From Phorcus lineatus (taxonomy: Eukaryota > Mollusca > Gastropoda > Trochida > Trochidae), in the NCBI GenBank assembly GCA_921293015.1, contig OV121091.1, positions 9,019,755 to 9,083,754 of the forward strand: a DNA stretch of 64,000 nt, written 5' to 3'. The position numbers were made by a program, and so were the translations under genes. This document shows, piece by piece, positions 22,218 to 33,508 of this stretch; positions within the stretch are counted from its first letter, which is position 1; each line of letters opens with the position of its first letter. The notes below the pieces were generated by a model, which saw nothing but the letters and a program-made list of their open reading frames with translations, did no database searches and had not been told where the DNA came from.

Positions 22218-25200
22218 TGTTGGTATTCAAGAGGATATCAGAATATTTTCAAATAAAAGCATTTTGTTGGTGAAAAGAGCTGCATCTTTTGAGAATGACA
22301 CATGTAAGTTATTGTTACATTCAACAAAGGTATTTTGACAACTGAAAACGAAACTACATTTGAGATCCCAATGTATGGTATATTACTTGGATGGTGTTGT
22401 CCCTGCTTTTTGGTTATTATATTAATCTAATCTACACAAAATTAAATTCTCACGTCACGACCAGCGGTTCTCGCCGTGGCAGTTACGCTTCAATGATTTG
22501 TCAGACCTTTCGTCTTTCTAAATCGAGGGTATTCTTTATTGCGGGGTTTAAAAAGATCGAATTTAGTTTAGAATACAGTAGATATAACTTTAAACCTAGA
22601 TTCTACCATGAAAGTGCTGGATACTCGATTCTGATTGGTTGTTTTGTCCGATTCACAGGGTATCAATTCACGATTGAAGTTGCTCTGTTTACCCGAAATC
22701 AGTTTACAATGTATTAATACATATATTGACTTTCGACTATCCGACTGGAAAATTCAGAGTCGGTATTCTGCTTTTAAGTGCGATTATATAGCTCCGCTTC
22801 TATGGCCATTGCCATTTCTATAAAAAAAAAATTTTACTTTAATATATTTACTTTTAATGAATCTGCTAAATTTTAGCAGACGGGAGAAAGGCTCAGTGGC
22901 ATGGGTCTGTGAGCACTACGAAGGAAGTCGAAGTCCGAGATGTGCATGCAGACCGTCTGCGTGGAGGATGAGGCCTTTCCTTTTGCCATTTGGAAAAGGG
23001 AAGCAACTCTTGTTCTTAGTAAAATACGCTCGCAAACTGAGCACGCGTGAACGCAAAGGCGAAAGTATGCGAATTCGAATCTCCCTTTAGTTTGCATCTC
23101 AAAGAATGGTATTTAGAAAGAAATGCTCGCAAAATACAATGTTTATTCCTGATATTTACCATCCCAAAATATACTCGCATGACATTCTCTTTGTATCCTC
23201 ATACACGTGTCATAATAGTCTGATTATTGCAAGTTAAATCCTTTACCATATCATGTCTTCATAAAAATATGATTTATCATTTGTTTACCATTAGTTTAAT
23301 TTAATTTGACTTAATTCGTCCTGTATGAGTTCAAGTATGTAAGTGCCACTGTAAATAACTGTTTTCAGTTAATAACTATTACGAACATATTCACCTTCGT
23401 TGATTTATTTCATTCTAGCTTTTATGGATTTCAATCATTTGAGACCTGCCATAGTTCGAGGGTATGAGAGTAAAATTCTAGGCGAGCAAGAAATGTTGAC
23501 CTAAACTACGTTTAGCTTAACGTAAGTTTAGACAGCTGCACGCGGTCACGTGACTTTTCAAAGGGACAATTCTCTAAACCGACTTGTTTCGCGAAACTGG
23601 AAAATTGTCAATTCTACGATGTAAAAACTCCATAAGCTAAAGAATGACATTTTTACGGCCTTTCCTTGACAAAGATTTGATACTTGGCTCATTGACTTTT
23701 ATTATCGTCTTTAGAGTCACAACTTCTCCCCACAAATATAGTTTAAGTCATAAAATCCTACGGGGACCCAAACGTTAACTGTGCATCAGCGATGCCGATT
23801 CGAAAGTTATCATTAACAAAACCTTGGTGGGTTCCGTATGTTTCGGGAAATCTAAAATTAATTCGCTTGTGAAGGTCACAAAAGAGGCTTCTTCACAAGA
23901 CACAGTGACTTTACATACCGACTAAAATGGCATTTGCCTATGTGACATCGACCAAAGCTTTAACTCAATCTTGAAGTGCTGAAATAAAGGTGAGGTTGAC
24001 ATATAACATAACGGTTCATTTGTTTTGGAAACGGTTAATTTATAGAATTTTGACATTTAGAAAACGCAGGTTTAGAGCTCTATCTACCTGGTCAGATTTG
24101 GATGCATGATCTGACTCTATACTCTATTCAATTCTAAATGTGGATTATTTACTTTTTCTGAATAACAAAAGCTGGATCATACTAGAACAACATATCTTCA
24201 ACTGAATAAAGTTTATTCGGAGATGAACTAAGGTTATAGGTTAACCAAGCAGGAAATACATATTCGTGTACATGTAAGTTAACATAACTTTTACTATTAT
24301 TTCATTGTTATCTTATTGTGCATTTCTTTCTATTAAACAGTATTTAAGTATATATTATATATATATACTCGGTTACAATAACGCAATCAATATTCACATA
24401 AATAGGTGTATGTATAGGTGGATTTAATTTAATGTGTATTTCTTTTTGCTCTTGTGTAAAGATAAGCATGAATGAAGATTCTGAGGACCTCAACCACCGT
24501 GTAAAGTGAGGGTCTAGGGCATTTGAAGGGAAATCTGCAAAAGTCGTCTTTGAAAAACATCCACTCCCACATCCACTCATACAAAACCAGATTTGACTTT
24601 TGTGTCACAGACTAGTGCCAATTGAATGTTAAGATATTAACACTAGTTCGATCTTATCTTATCACTGGGGTCCGATCATTTTATAAATGCAAGTAAAATA
24701 TATTTATAGATAAATCATGGTGGGCGTAATTCATGTGTTCAGCATGTTCAACGGTGAATGCGTGGTTTATTCAAACTATTCATGTTTATTTAGTTATTTC
24801 ATTTTAAATTTTCGTCTGAGTCAGCAAGCTTCTTAAATTGTATTCCAATGCACTTTTTGAACATGTCTTCTGCGTACATACACATGTATCCTTTTGTAGA
24901 TTTTTTTTCATATACATTTACGTGATTCTTGAAAATTTTTAGTTGCCTTAAGTTCTTGCCGATGAGTGGCCACCATAAAATATTGAATTTTTGGCAGTGA
25001 TTAATATTTATAAAATATATACATATGTAATTTAACTAACCAAATGAAGTATTTAAAAAAATAATCTTTTGCGGAACATAGTTATCAATCCAAACTTCAA
25101 GTTCATTCCAAAATTTCATGGTTTCACAACAATTATCTTGTTTTGTGGTCGACTTTTGTCAGGAAATTTTTCGAAATTATCCTTAATCATATTACTCCTT

Positions 25201-26084
25201 TGAATATGTAAACATAAATGGATTTTGAATATTGAACACATTTTTGAAAAAGTTGGACTAAGTTATATCTTGAATTCCCAACAATTTCAAAACTTAAGTA
25301 AGCTGAAAAACATAGTAAAATGTAAATTGAAAGATGCATATAACGAAGTGTGGCTGTCTATTGTCTATTATTCCTCAAAGGGTGTCATAGATAGCTCTAG
25401 TAGATTTAGATTTGAGGTTAAGTAGATATTTGGGTACATTAGGTCATAAGAACTCAAGAGCACTGCTATATTTGACTGATATTCATACAACAAGCCTAGA
25501 AGATTACCGCCAATTTCCAAATGCTTTAAAGGGAGCTCACTCTATTCGCGACGGGCGTCAGCGTTCTGAATAATTTCTGCACTTGACTCCGGTATCATGG
25601 CATTGATGTTTTGTAGAAAGTTTGAGGTGAGTGTATTCTGTATTTTGATTTTGTTGGATATGATCTTCGGTCCGTTTCATCTGTTTCAATACCACCACTA
25701 GTCTTAACGCTATGTGATTGAATGCCTATCTTCATATAATGTAAACTATCGGGTTTTTGGCGGGTTCAACCGCGGTTACCATTGTGTCATACTGTTATTA
25801 AATTTGATTTATATTTGTGCCATATCAATCTCAAATATGTTGTCTTTTGTTTAAATGTCCGGCACACAAGTTCGTAATTGTTGCTAGGCAACTACTGAAT
25901 TCTTGTGCGATACGCGAAGTAAACAGAAGACTGTGATTTTTCACAGCAGTAATCAGAATTGGGTATTTCGCACAGTTATGGTAGAATGACTCATAAACGA
26001 AGGGGTTCATTTACGAAAGTATTGAAACTTCTATATTAAACAAAACTCGCATAACCGATTAATTACTCTCTTTTTTTCAAAATA
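22218..26084. other. 3.9 kb without recognised genes
   Basis: No supported coding region on either strand. A short TA run at about 24350-24368 and a GC-richer patch at 22890-23080 (mixed-strand short frames, no family) are the only features seen. Confidence 0.5.
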
Positions 26085-26812
26085 TTAACTTTTCATCTCA
26101 ATAAACTTATTCCACTTCTCTTTTATAAGGTTTATGATGCCGTTTTTGTAGAAACATTCGGGTTGGCCCCCTAACCACGCCTCTGTGGCAGCCGTGACGT
26201 CTTCCTCATCCCAAAAGTGCCTTCCTCGGAGGTCTGATTTCAGGTATCTGAACAGGAAGTAGTCACTGTTGGCTTGGTCAGGGCTGCAGGGCGGGTCATC
26301 AAGTTGTTCCAATACACATTCACGAATAGTGGCCTGTGCAACTTTAGACTTGTGAACTGGAACATTGTCATACAAAAGCAGAACACCAAGTGACAGCATT
26401 CTACGGCGTTACTGTCGAAATAACTTTTCGCAATTCTTGCATTAGTTTGGCATAACACTGACTATTCATTGTAGTTTTGTGTGGCATGTAATCAAATAAT
26501 AATATTCCTTTATCATACCAAAAGATCATGGCCATAACCTTGGCAGCTGATGGTTGAGTGCGAAACTTGGTTGCTTCTCCTGCTTGGATTCCAGTTTAGC
26601 TTCAGGGTCCCAGTGGTGGATCCAGGTTTTGTCACCTGGCACCATACGAACCCGGTTTGATAAGCATTATAAAGATCCAGGAGCTCCACAAAACTTAAAG
26701 TTCGCTGATGGCAACTTTGTGCTCTGAGGTTTCTAGGTACCCATCTTGCAGATACTTTGGACATACCAATATGATCATGAATAGGCTTTTTACAACCCAT
26801 CAAACTGATATC
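26085..26812 (-). pseudogene. mariner transposase, N-terminally truncated
   Basis: Reading down from 26812: GMSKVSARWVPRNL, a frameshifted GDKTWIHHWDPEAKLE block with the first Asp, LLLYDNVPVHKSKVA with the second Asp, and PPCSPDQANSDYFLFRYLK with the third (DD34D type). The end EKWNKFIEMKS is at 26085. The HTH part is missing, and at least two frameshifts and a stop cut the middle. No inverted repeats recognised. Confidence 0.8.
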
Positions 26813-27084
26813 TGGAATTAAAAAGACAGTTCAGACACTTTCACAAGGCGGTCAGCTAACATTCTTCTTTCGATTGGGGCAATAATTTCCGATCGGGCCC
26901 ACCTGACCATTGGACTCCCTGTCCACGGCGGTAACCGGCCCCGACACCATCAATTACCCTAGGACGATGGGAAAACTACCTACATTTGGAGAGCTGTAAC
27001 CAAATATTTTTTAGGAAAAGGCCATTATCAAAATATTCACAGGACTCAAGTAAGAGGGCGGTCCAACATAACATTAGTCAACCA

Positions 27085-27990
27085 AAAATCATCTAACTCA
27101 GTAGTCACCATCTATCTGCAGACAAAACCAAGCTCCTAAAATGAGGATTAAAATTTACCCCAAGGCCTCCTAGAAATGAGGATACTTTAAAATCTGGATT
27201 TAAAGACTTTACCAGAAAAGTCTGAATGGCAGAATAATTCACGGATAAAGATGATGATTGTGATAGTGACGATTCAGAAGAGCCACTTAATTCTGCGAAT
27301 CAAAGTTTAGTGAGGAAGAAGTTTATTTATTAATTAACTCCAAAACCGGGAAGAAATAAATATGTGGATGACTTTATTGAAGCTGTGGAATCAACGCCTC
27401 TACAAACTACACAAATTTAACACAGCTTTACAGAAATTGAAGAATAATCTAGACTTAACAATCAAATAAGCAGACAAAGGTGGAGCCTTTGTGTTGATGA
27501 ACAGAGAGTTTTGCCAGAAGAAATTTGCAGAAATGTTAGAAAACCAAAGTTCTTACAACTTCTCACATTAGGCGGAAAATAACTGCTTTATTGAAACAAC
27601 AATGCACGGAACTTACGGACCAGGAGCAAAATTATCTCTGTGCCTATTTTAATGGAATCCCTAAACTCCATAAAAGCAAAATTATCCTAAAGGAAATTGA
27701 AGAACAGAATGACATTGTAATAACATGTGTAGATCCGAAAGATTTATCTTTCCGACCTATAATCGGATGCCCGGAGAGTCCCACACCACGCTTGAGTAAT
27801 TTCATAGATATCATCCTGAAGACTGTGTAAAATGTTTTTCTAATGTAAACTACCGAAACATGTTGCGCCAGGTACAAGTTTAGTTAGTATTGATATTGTT
27901 AACATGTATAAAAACATTGATTAACAATTGGGTCTAGAAGCTATACATATTGGTTAACCGAATGCAGACGTGACTTAGCCGATTTCAGTT
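27085..27990 (+). pseudogene. Penelope-like RT, N-terminal and fingers part
   Basis: Decayed leader with a KLLK...GLKFTP-like segment and a conserved AFVLMN..FCQKKF region (about 27490-27530), then an open frame 27591-27830 with YFNGIPKLHKSK and FRPIIGCPESPTPRLSNFID. These correspond to the PLE 'LPKIHK' and 'RPIVSG..SPT' motifs. VNMYKNID, with the first catalytic Asp nearby, and RFILDALDLV follow to about 28020. Confidence 0.8.
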
Positions 27991-28029
27991 TTCAGATAGA
28001 TTTATTCTAGATGCTCTTGATCTTGTCAT

Positions 28030-29065
28030 ATGTATATATAAGAATCTAAAGGCCTTAGGGAATATTTCATACCATTCATTTTTTAAAAGATTTGATGTAA
28101 AGATACTCCCAATACTGTTGTATGGAGCAGCACTATGAGGTTTACAACACTTTGATGTCATAGAAAGGTTCATTTATATGTCTGTAAAAGTATTTAGGTG
28201 TGAAAATAAACACATCTAGTCTGATGGTATATGGAGAATGTGGAAGATTTCCTATTTATGAACATTGAAATGTTAAAGTTGTTACATATTGGCTTCGACT
28301 TATTGAGATGCCTTCATACAGATTACGAAAAAATGTTTATGACATGATGATAGTTTATGATAACAATGGTAAGAGAAATTGGGTGACAGGTATATGAGAA
28401 TTACTTTTCAACTGTGGTTTTGGTAATATTTGGAACAAACAAAATGTGTATTCAAAAGCAATTTTTATATCGTCATTAAAGCAGCGTTTGAAAGATATCT
28501 ATTTGCAGACATGGATAGCATCCATGACTCTTAACAAATAAGTGCTTCTACTATAGAATGATTAAATCTGAAATAATCATGGAGGATTACTTAACAAAAG
28601 TTACTGTTAAAAAATTCCGAATGGCCCTTTCACGTTTCAGATGTTCCTCACTGATCTGTGTATTGAGACGGGGCGTTATGTCAACAATGCTCGTGAAGAA
28701 AGAATATGTAATCTTTGTCACTTGAATTTAATAGAAGATGAATACCATTTTTTACTTATTTGTCCTGTTTATTCACATCTTAGGGAAAAATACTTGAAAG
28801 CATAGTATTTCAGATATCCTAATATAAACAAATTCGTGGCATTGCTGTCTCGTCCAAATAGTAATATTCTTCAGAATGTTTCTATCTATATATTCTATGC
28901 CTCTTTATACAGACATAATATGATGAATACTTAGATGCGGGTATTATATGGTATGATGTATATAATGATTTAACGTTCCATTCATTGTACAGATAGGAAA
29001 CTAATGTTTTTAACAAATGTACTGCAGGTCTATGGCCTATAAGTATTGAATAAAGATTGAGTATC
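28030..29065 (+). mobile_element. CR1/L2-like LINE 3' fragment inserted in the Penelope-like element
   Basis: From about 28060 the sequence reads FFKRFDVKILPILLYGAAL, then a frameshifted VYGECGRFPIY block, YWLRLIEMPSYRLRK and CNLCHLNLIEDEYHFLLICPVY, the standard post-RT tail with a C-x2-C...H motif. The 3' end gcctataagtattgaataaa plus gattgag closes it near 29065. It sits between two adjacent PLE RT motifs, so it inserted after the PLE. Confidence 0.78.
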
Positions 29066-29084
29066 TATATTCAATAATGTACTT

Positions 29085-29289
29085 TATTTTAACAGTGCAT
29101 TCTACATATAAACTAAAGGAGTCGCTATGGGAACTTAAGTTGCTCCCACATATACCACCCTGGTTTTGGAATACCTTTCTGATATGAGAAAGTTGGACAA
29201 TCGTTGGGACTGAATATGCAGGAGCACTGTAAAATATTCTTAGATGACTGTTCGATGCCATTTATGGGAACAAAGAAGGAACTATGTAA
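29085..29289 (+). pseudogene. Penelope-like RT palm
   Basis: After the LINE, PLE motifs resume across a frameshift: TKGVAMGT and APTYTTLVLEYLSDM (about 29110-29190), then KIFLDDCSMPFMGTKKEL (about 29232-29280) with the paired catalytic Asp. Ends at GILNS, where a second LINE starts. Confidence 0.75.
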
Positions 29290-29294
29290 GTTGC

Positions 29295-29490
29295 ATGGTA
29301 TTCTGAACTCAAGTCAAGTCAAGTCAAAGAGTTTATTGTATTTAAGGCCTCCGGTCCACATACAAAAGTAAATTCAACAAATGACAGTTGAAAGATCCCG
29401 TTTTAGTTACTAGTTTTTAACAGTTCATCTCTAAGTCTCTAAGATAAATAATGATAAATTGAGAATAATATTTTCGTTTTAAGAGGACAT
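29295..29490 (-). mobile_element. Very short 5'-truncated LINE 3' end (minus strand)
   Basis: On the minus strand gtggaccggaggccttaaat is followed by acaataaactctttgacttg and a gacttgacttgac tail. The ending matches the style of the 17.7-kb LINE (ggtggcctccatacagaaat ... cactcactcac). About 190 bp, splitting the PLE between GILNS and the HLKFTME segment. Confidence 0.65.
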
Positions 29491-30650
29491 GAAGGATGTA
29501 AAGGCAACATTAGGTGATTTTGTCCATCTGAAATTCACCATGGAAACAAGTGATTCTTGTTTGAAGTTTTTGGACGTGACCATGATTGTAAAAGAGGTCG
29601 GTCGCTTAGAGACTGATCTGTACTACAAATCTACAAATACACATCAATATCTGGACTTTTAATAATGTCATCAAAGTCATTCAAAGCGAAACATCCCGTA
29701 CAATCTTGCTAGAAGAATTTGTGCTGACACTCAACATAGGAAACGTTTGAAAGAACTCAAGTGCGTAATTGATTCGGTAAAGAATTCGTCATTCAACCCA
29801 AGCCCAGGTGCCTACAGCTTATATTGAACATATTATAAACCGTCGCTTAAAGTCTGATCTGTACTACAAACCTACAGATACACATCAATATCTGGACTTT
29901 CAGTCATGTCTCGGAAAGAATTTGTGCAATTGTCACAGATGACACTCAAAAGAGGGAACGTTTAAAACAACACCACCCTGACATTGTAGAGAAAGCCGTT
30001 GGATCAAAGTCGCCTCAGAGATCATAAATCTAACAAACAGTGTGATACTAACATTGTCCCGTTGGTTTCAACCTTTAACCCTAACCATCAGAGAGCTGCA
30101 GCAATAATTGACAAAAACTAACCAATTTTACATCAAAGTAAATAATGAAATAAGTTTTGTGTAAATCCGAAATTGTGAATAGTCCTAAACAACCTAAAAA
30201 TCTTCGTAAGTTGTTAACTTTATCCAAGTTTGATTCAAGCGATGTAGAACCAACTGTATCTAAATGCCGCGATTCATGCTTTCTTACATGTAATAACATC
30301 ATAGTCGGCTCTTCTGTACATATGAATTAAAGTAGGGTGTTTTCTGTAGGATAAAATCTTAATTTGTAACAGTCAAATGTTGTTTATGTCATCACATGTC
30401 CTGGATGCAATGAAAAATTCATTGGAAAAACTGAATTTACACAGATCTCGGATTAATCATCCAAAAAACCGTACAATTCCATTGAGTAAACATTTAGCCG
30501 AGTGTGCAATTTCCAGTTTTCCCAAAGTATAAATTAAATTTCGATAACAATAAGCTTTTAGAAACAAAAGAAAGCAGATTAATCAAAATGTTTTACCAAG
30601 GTTAAATTCTAGAACTAAAGAAGGAAAACTGCTCGAAAACTGAAGCTCTG
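29490..30650 (+). pseudogene. Penelope-like C-terminal region and GIY-YIG endonuclease
   Basis: HLKFTMETSDSCLKFLDV and ETDLYYKSTNTHQYLDF (29515-29660) are the PLE RT end. A duplicated piece follows at 29840-29900. Then NHRELQQ, KPRNLR-like and LTLSKFDSSDVEP blocks, a CRDSCFLTC finger, and VVYVITCPGCNEKFIGKT (30377-30430), the GIY-YIG endonuclease start in which the G-I-Y core is replaced by VVY...FIG. RTIPLSKHLAECA continues it after a frameshift. Confidence 0.78.
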
Positions 30651-31438
30651 TAAAAGATTATGTTTACCTTACAAATTGTGTTGGATGCAGTCAAGTAGAA
30701 GCCCTTAGGCGGATAATTCCTGTATTTTGACTGTCTTTTTTCCAGTGGTCAACGAAGGTCGTAAGATTTATGTGAACCTGGATCAAATTAGATGTTCAAA
30801 TAGGTCAGTATCAAGCCTCAATCATATTACAAGTTTTATTCTAAATTTGGTATTTACCATTATTATTGTGAAACCGCTTCTGTTATATATGTAAGCCTTG
30901 AAATATCCAGATGAAATGTAAACTAGTTGATTGGTTAGTATTATAGTAAATGTATTCACAGAAGTGTTCTTTAAAACTGAAATGTGAAATTTCAGTGTAC
31001 AGCATACGACAAGATGTTATTTATTAATGTTATTGTTCTTCTGTTTTCAGATATGCTGATACTGTTCCCGTTAAATATTAAACTAGAAAAGAACTACAGA
31101 TGAAATGAAATAGAAATAACAAGAGTTGTTAGTATCAAAAGTCAGGTTATCTTACAGCAAGTTCGTCTAGTATGAAAAAAAAGTAATTGATATGTGCCAA
31201 TGAATTTGATACAACAACTACTTATTTCAATCGGAACTGTTTTCAGGTACATTTAGATTCAATATATGAATTATAATGAAGAAAGACTATGTGCATCAAT
31301 TTTTATTTTTCAGAAAAAGGAACATATGGCTTGACACATATGAAAAGGAAGATATCGTCAGAAAGTCTAATGGGGTTCACCGGCGAGATGCCGTTTGTGT
31401 AATATCGATCGGTTATAAGTGGAAAACCGGAAGTCGAT
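30651..31438. other. No gene seen
   Basis: AT-rich, no supported frame. May contain the Penelope-like 3' tail. Confidence 0.45.
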
Positions 31439-32527
31439 TACGAGGGTTGTCCCAAACGTTTCCGGCCTGTATATGAAAACATGCCTGAAACGCAACCATA
31501 CTGTGCGTGCATGACGAACCTTCATTGACGTGTAAATGGCATGAAAATCACGAGATATAATAGCCTGTCATTCAAAGGTACCCTCACATCTTTTACCGAA
31601 ATGGAGAAAAGTGAATGTAGAACTGTTATCAAATATCTGAGTTTGAAAAATACACTCCAGAGGAAATTCATTGGGATATGTTACAAACATTAGGTGACTC
31701 GGCACCTTCATTTAGCACCATTAAACATTGGTGTGCTGAATTTAAACAGGGTAGAGTAAGCACTAAAGGCGAGCCCCGTCCTGTTGTCCATCTGATGTCA
31801 CCACAGGTGAAAATATTGAGCCTGTTCTTTACACAATAATGCAAGACAGTCGAGTGCCTATACTCACCATATCAAAACATCAGTTGAACGAATTATAAAT
31901 GAACATTTACATATGAATAAGGTATCAGCACGCTGAGGACCAAAAGCGAAAACGTGTCATGGTCAGTCAGCAACTTCTTGACGAGTAATGCGCAGACCCA
32001 GAATCATTTTTCGCTCATGTCCTTAATCAAGCAAGGTGAAACCTGGGTTCATCATTTTGATCCTGAGACAAAAAGCCAAAGCATGCAATGGAAACACAGC
32101 ACATCACCCACCCCTAAAATGTTCAAATCTTGTTCCTTCAGTCGGAAGGTCATGACATCCGTTTTTGGGACCCTCAGGGTGTAATAATGATTGATTATTT
32201 AAGGAAATGTTCTACAATCAATGGCACTTATTACGCAAGTGAACTACGACAATTACGAGACAAGACCTAGCCCCCTCAGACTTCTTCCTCTTCCATCGAC
32301 TGAAAACAGAGCTCCGTGGCCAAACGTTTGAGATTGACGATGACGTCATTGCTGCAGTAGAGGGTCTCGTGATAAGAACTGGTTTTCAGACGGGTTGCAG
32401 ATGTTATAAAAACGCTGGAGCAAATGCATTGAGGTCAAGGGTAATTATGTCGAAACATAGGTCATAAAAATTTGAATGTTTCTTTAATTTTGATGGTTAG
32501 GCCGGAAATTTTGGGACACCCCTCGTA
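31439..32527 (+). mobile_element. mariner element with matching inverted repeats
   Basis: Left end tacgagggttgtcccaaacg at 31439 and the reverse complement of the right end (tacgaggggtgtcccaaaat, ending 32527) form ~29-bp inverted repeats with TA borders. The length is 1,089 bp, about 200 bp short of a full mariner. Confidence 0.88.
31600..32450 (+). pseudogene. mariner transposase missing the second catalytic block
   Basis: Broken frames give an HTH part (CRTVIKYLSLKN, TLGDSAPSFSTIKHWCAEF), a GETWVHHFDPETKSQSMQW block with the first Asp (about 32037-32080), then GVIMIDYL and ELRQLRDK directly followed by LAPSDFFLFHRLKTEL with the last Asp (about 32265). The second-Asp segment between LRQLR and LAPSD, some 45 codons, is cleanly absent. 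Confidence 0.82.
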
Positions 32528-33214
32528 CTTCTTAGCGCTAGGCTTGTTTGGTATCACCGACTTTCAAGAAGATATTTCCAAGTACATTTTCCGTCGAAAA
32601 TGCCGAAGTATTAGGTATGGATAATGTATTCAATTTAACACTATCTGTTTAATTATGCCAGCATGCGATTCTTCATCAGGTTTGTTTCAAAATTTCGTTT
32701 TTCATTTTGCTGTTGTTAGACATTCGGATTTTTAACAAGGTCTTTTATTTTTAACAAAATGGTCTAGCCGGGTTGACGAATGTAAACCCAATGACGTTAT
32801 TTTTACAGTCGCCCTATCTTCAATATTTTTTTAAATGGATCGAAATTCTTTTTTATGTTATAAAATTACATGTGTTATTCTTATCTAATGATTTAAAGCG
32901 TGCTTGATAATCATGTGATTTGTGCCTAAACTGCTACTGACCTTATATACATGTCATAGATTTAGAAAAATATATTGATAAAAAATTTGACTTATGATTT
33001 TGTTTGTTCTCCATCATTTAATTTTGTATTGCTATGTTCTGTTATGTTTTTTGTCGTTATTCAAGGAGTTCCTTTCTCATAACCGGAAAGAAAATCGGGT
33101 GCCATGAGTAAGTAACAAAAATGAATACTATGGGTTTTTTTCTCTCTCCTTATTTATGAAATTATTCTGTTGCTTTTTGTTATCTACGTTAAAAACATGT
33201 TTAGATATTGTATT

Positions 33215-33508
33215 CATGATGATAAGAAAGATAGCATAATGGAACATAGGGGTATAATGGTTCAAGATCTTTTTGCAGCTCAGGATGTACATGTTAATAC
33301 ACCCACAACATATGAAGGTAAATCACAAATTGAGCTTCATGAGATTGTGAAAGATCGTAGAATTGCATCTAAAAGAATTCAAGTTGAAAGAGTAATTGGA
33401 TTAAGTAAAACTTTCAGAATGTTGAAAGTAGATCTTCCACCAAGAAAAGTAATACTTGGGTCTAGAATTTTGTATGCATGCTTTAAGCTTTGCTATTTCA
33501 AATTTTAG
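33215..33508 (+). pseudogene. DDE_4 (PIF/ISL2EU-like) transposase, C-terminal end
   Basis: IMEHRGIMVQDLFAAQDV, VNTPTTYEGKSQIE and RIASKRIQVERVIGLSKTF match the end of DDE_Tnp_4 transposases. The conserved ADRG Asp is replaced (EHRG), while the final Glu in VERVIG is present. The ATG at 33170 lies in unrelated sequence; similarity begins at about 33215. Truncated at the 5' side. Possibly the same family as the THAP and YqaJ pieces at 41.5-43.3 kb. Confidence 0.75.

Larger units (their letters stand above)
27085..30650 (+). mobile_element. Penelope-like retroelement with GIY-YIG endonuclease, split by two LINEs
   Basis: Order on the plus strand: N-terminal leader block (NLSS-like, about 27090-27160), RT fingers (27590-27830), VNMYKNID (about 27900), [LINE insertion], palm with TKGVAMGT-like and FLDDC blocks (29100-29270), [LINE 3' end], an HLKFTMETSDSCLKFLDV segment (29515-29580), a Cys-rich finger (30259-30312) and GIY-YIG (30377-30440). 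The order is that of endonuclease-bearing Penelope-like elements. Many frameshifts; not functional. Confidence 0.8.

Noticed and set aside
22857..23097. Overlapping 74-77-codon frames in a GC-richer patch
   Set aside because: No recognisable domain, no splice or promoter context.
9800..26910. Similarity of gggcccatgtgaccacctg (9808) and gggcccacctgaccattgg (26897)
   Set aside because: Suggests a shared LINE leader but the match is too short to call a second copy.
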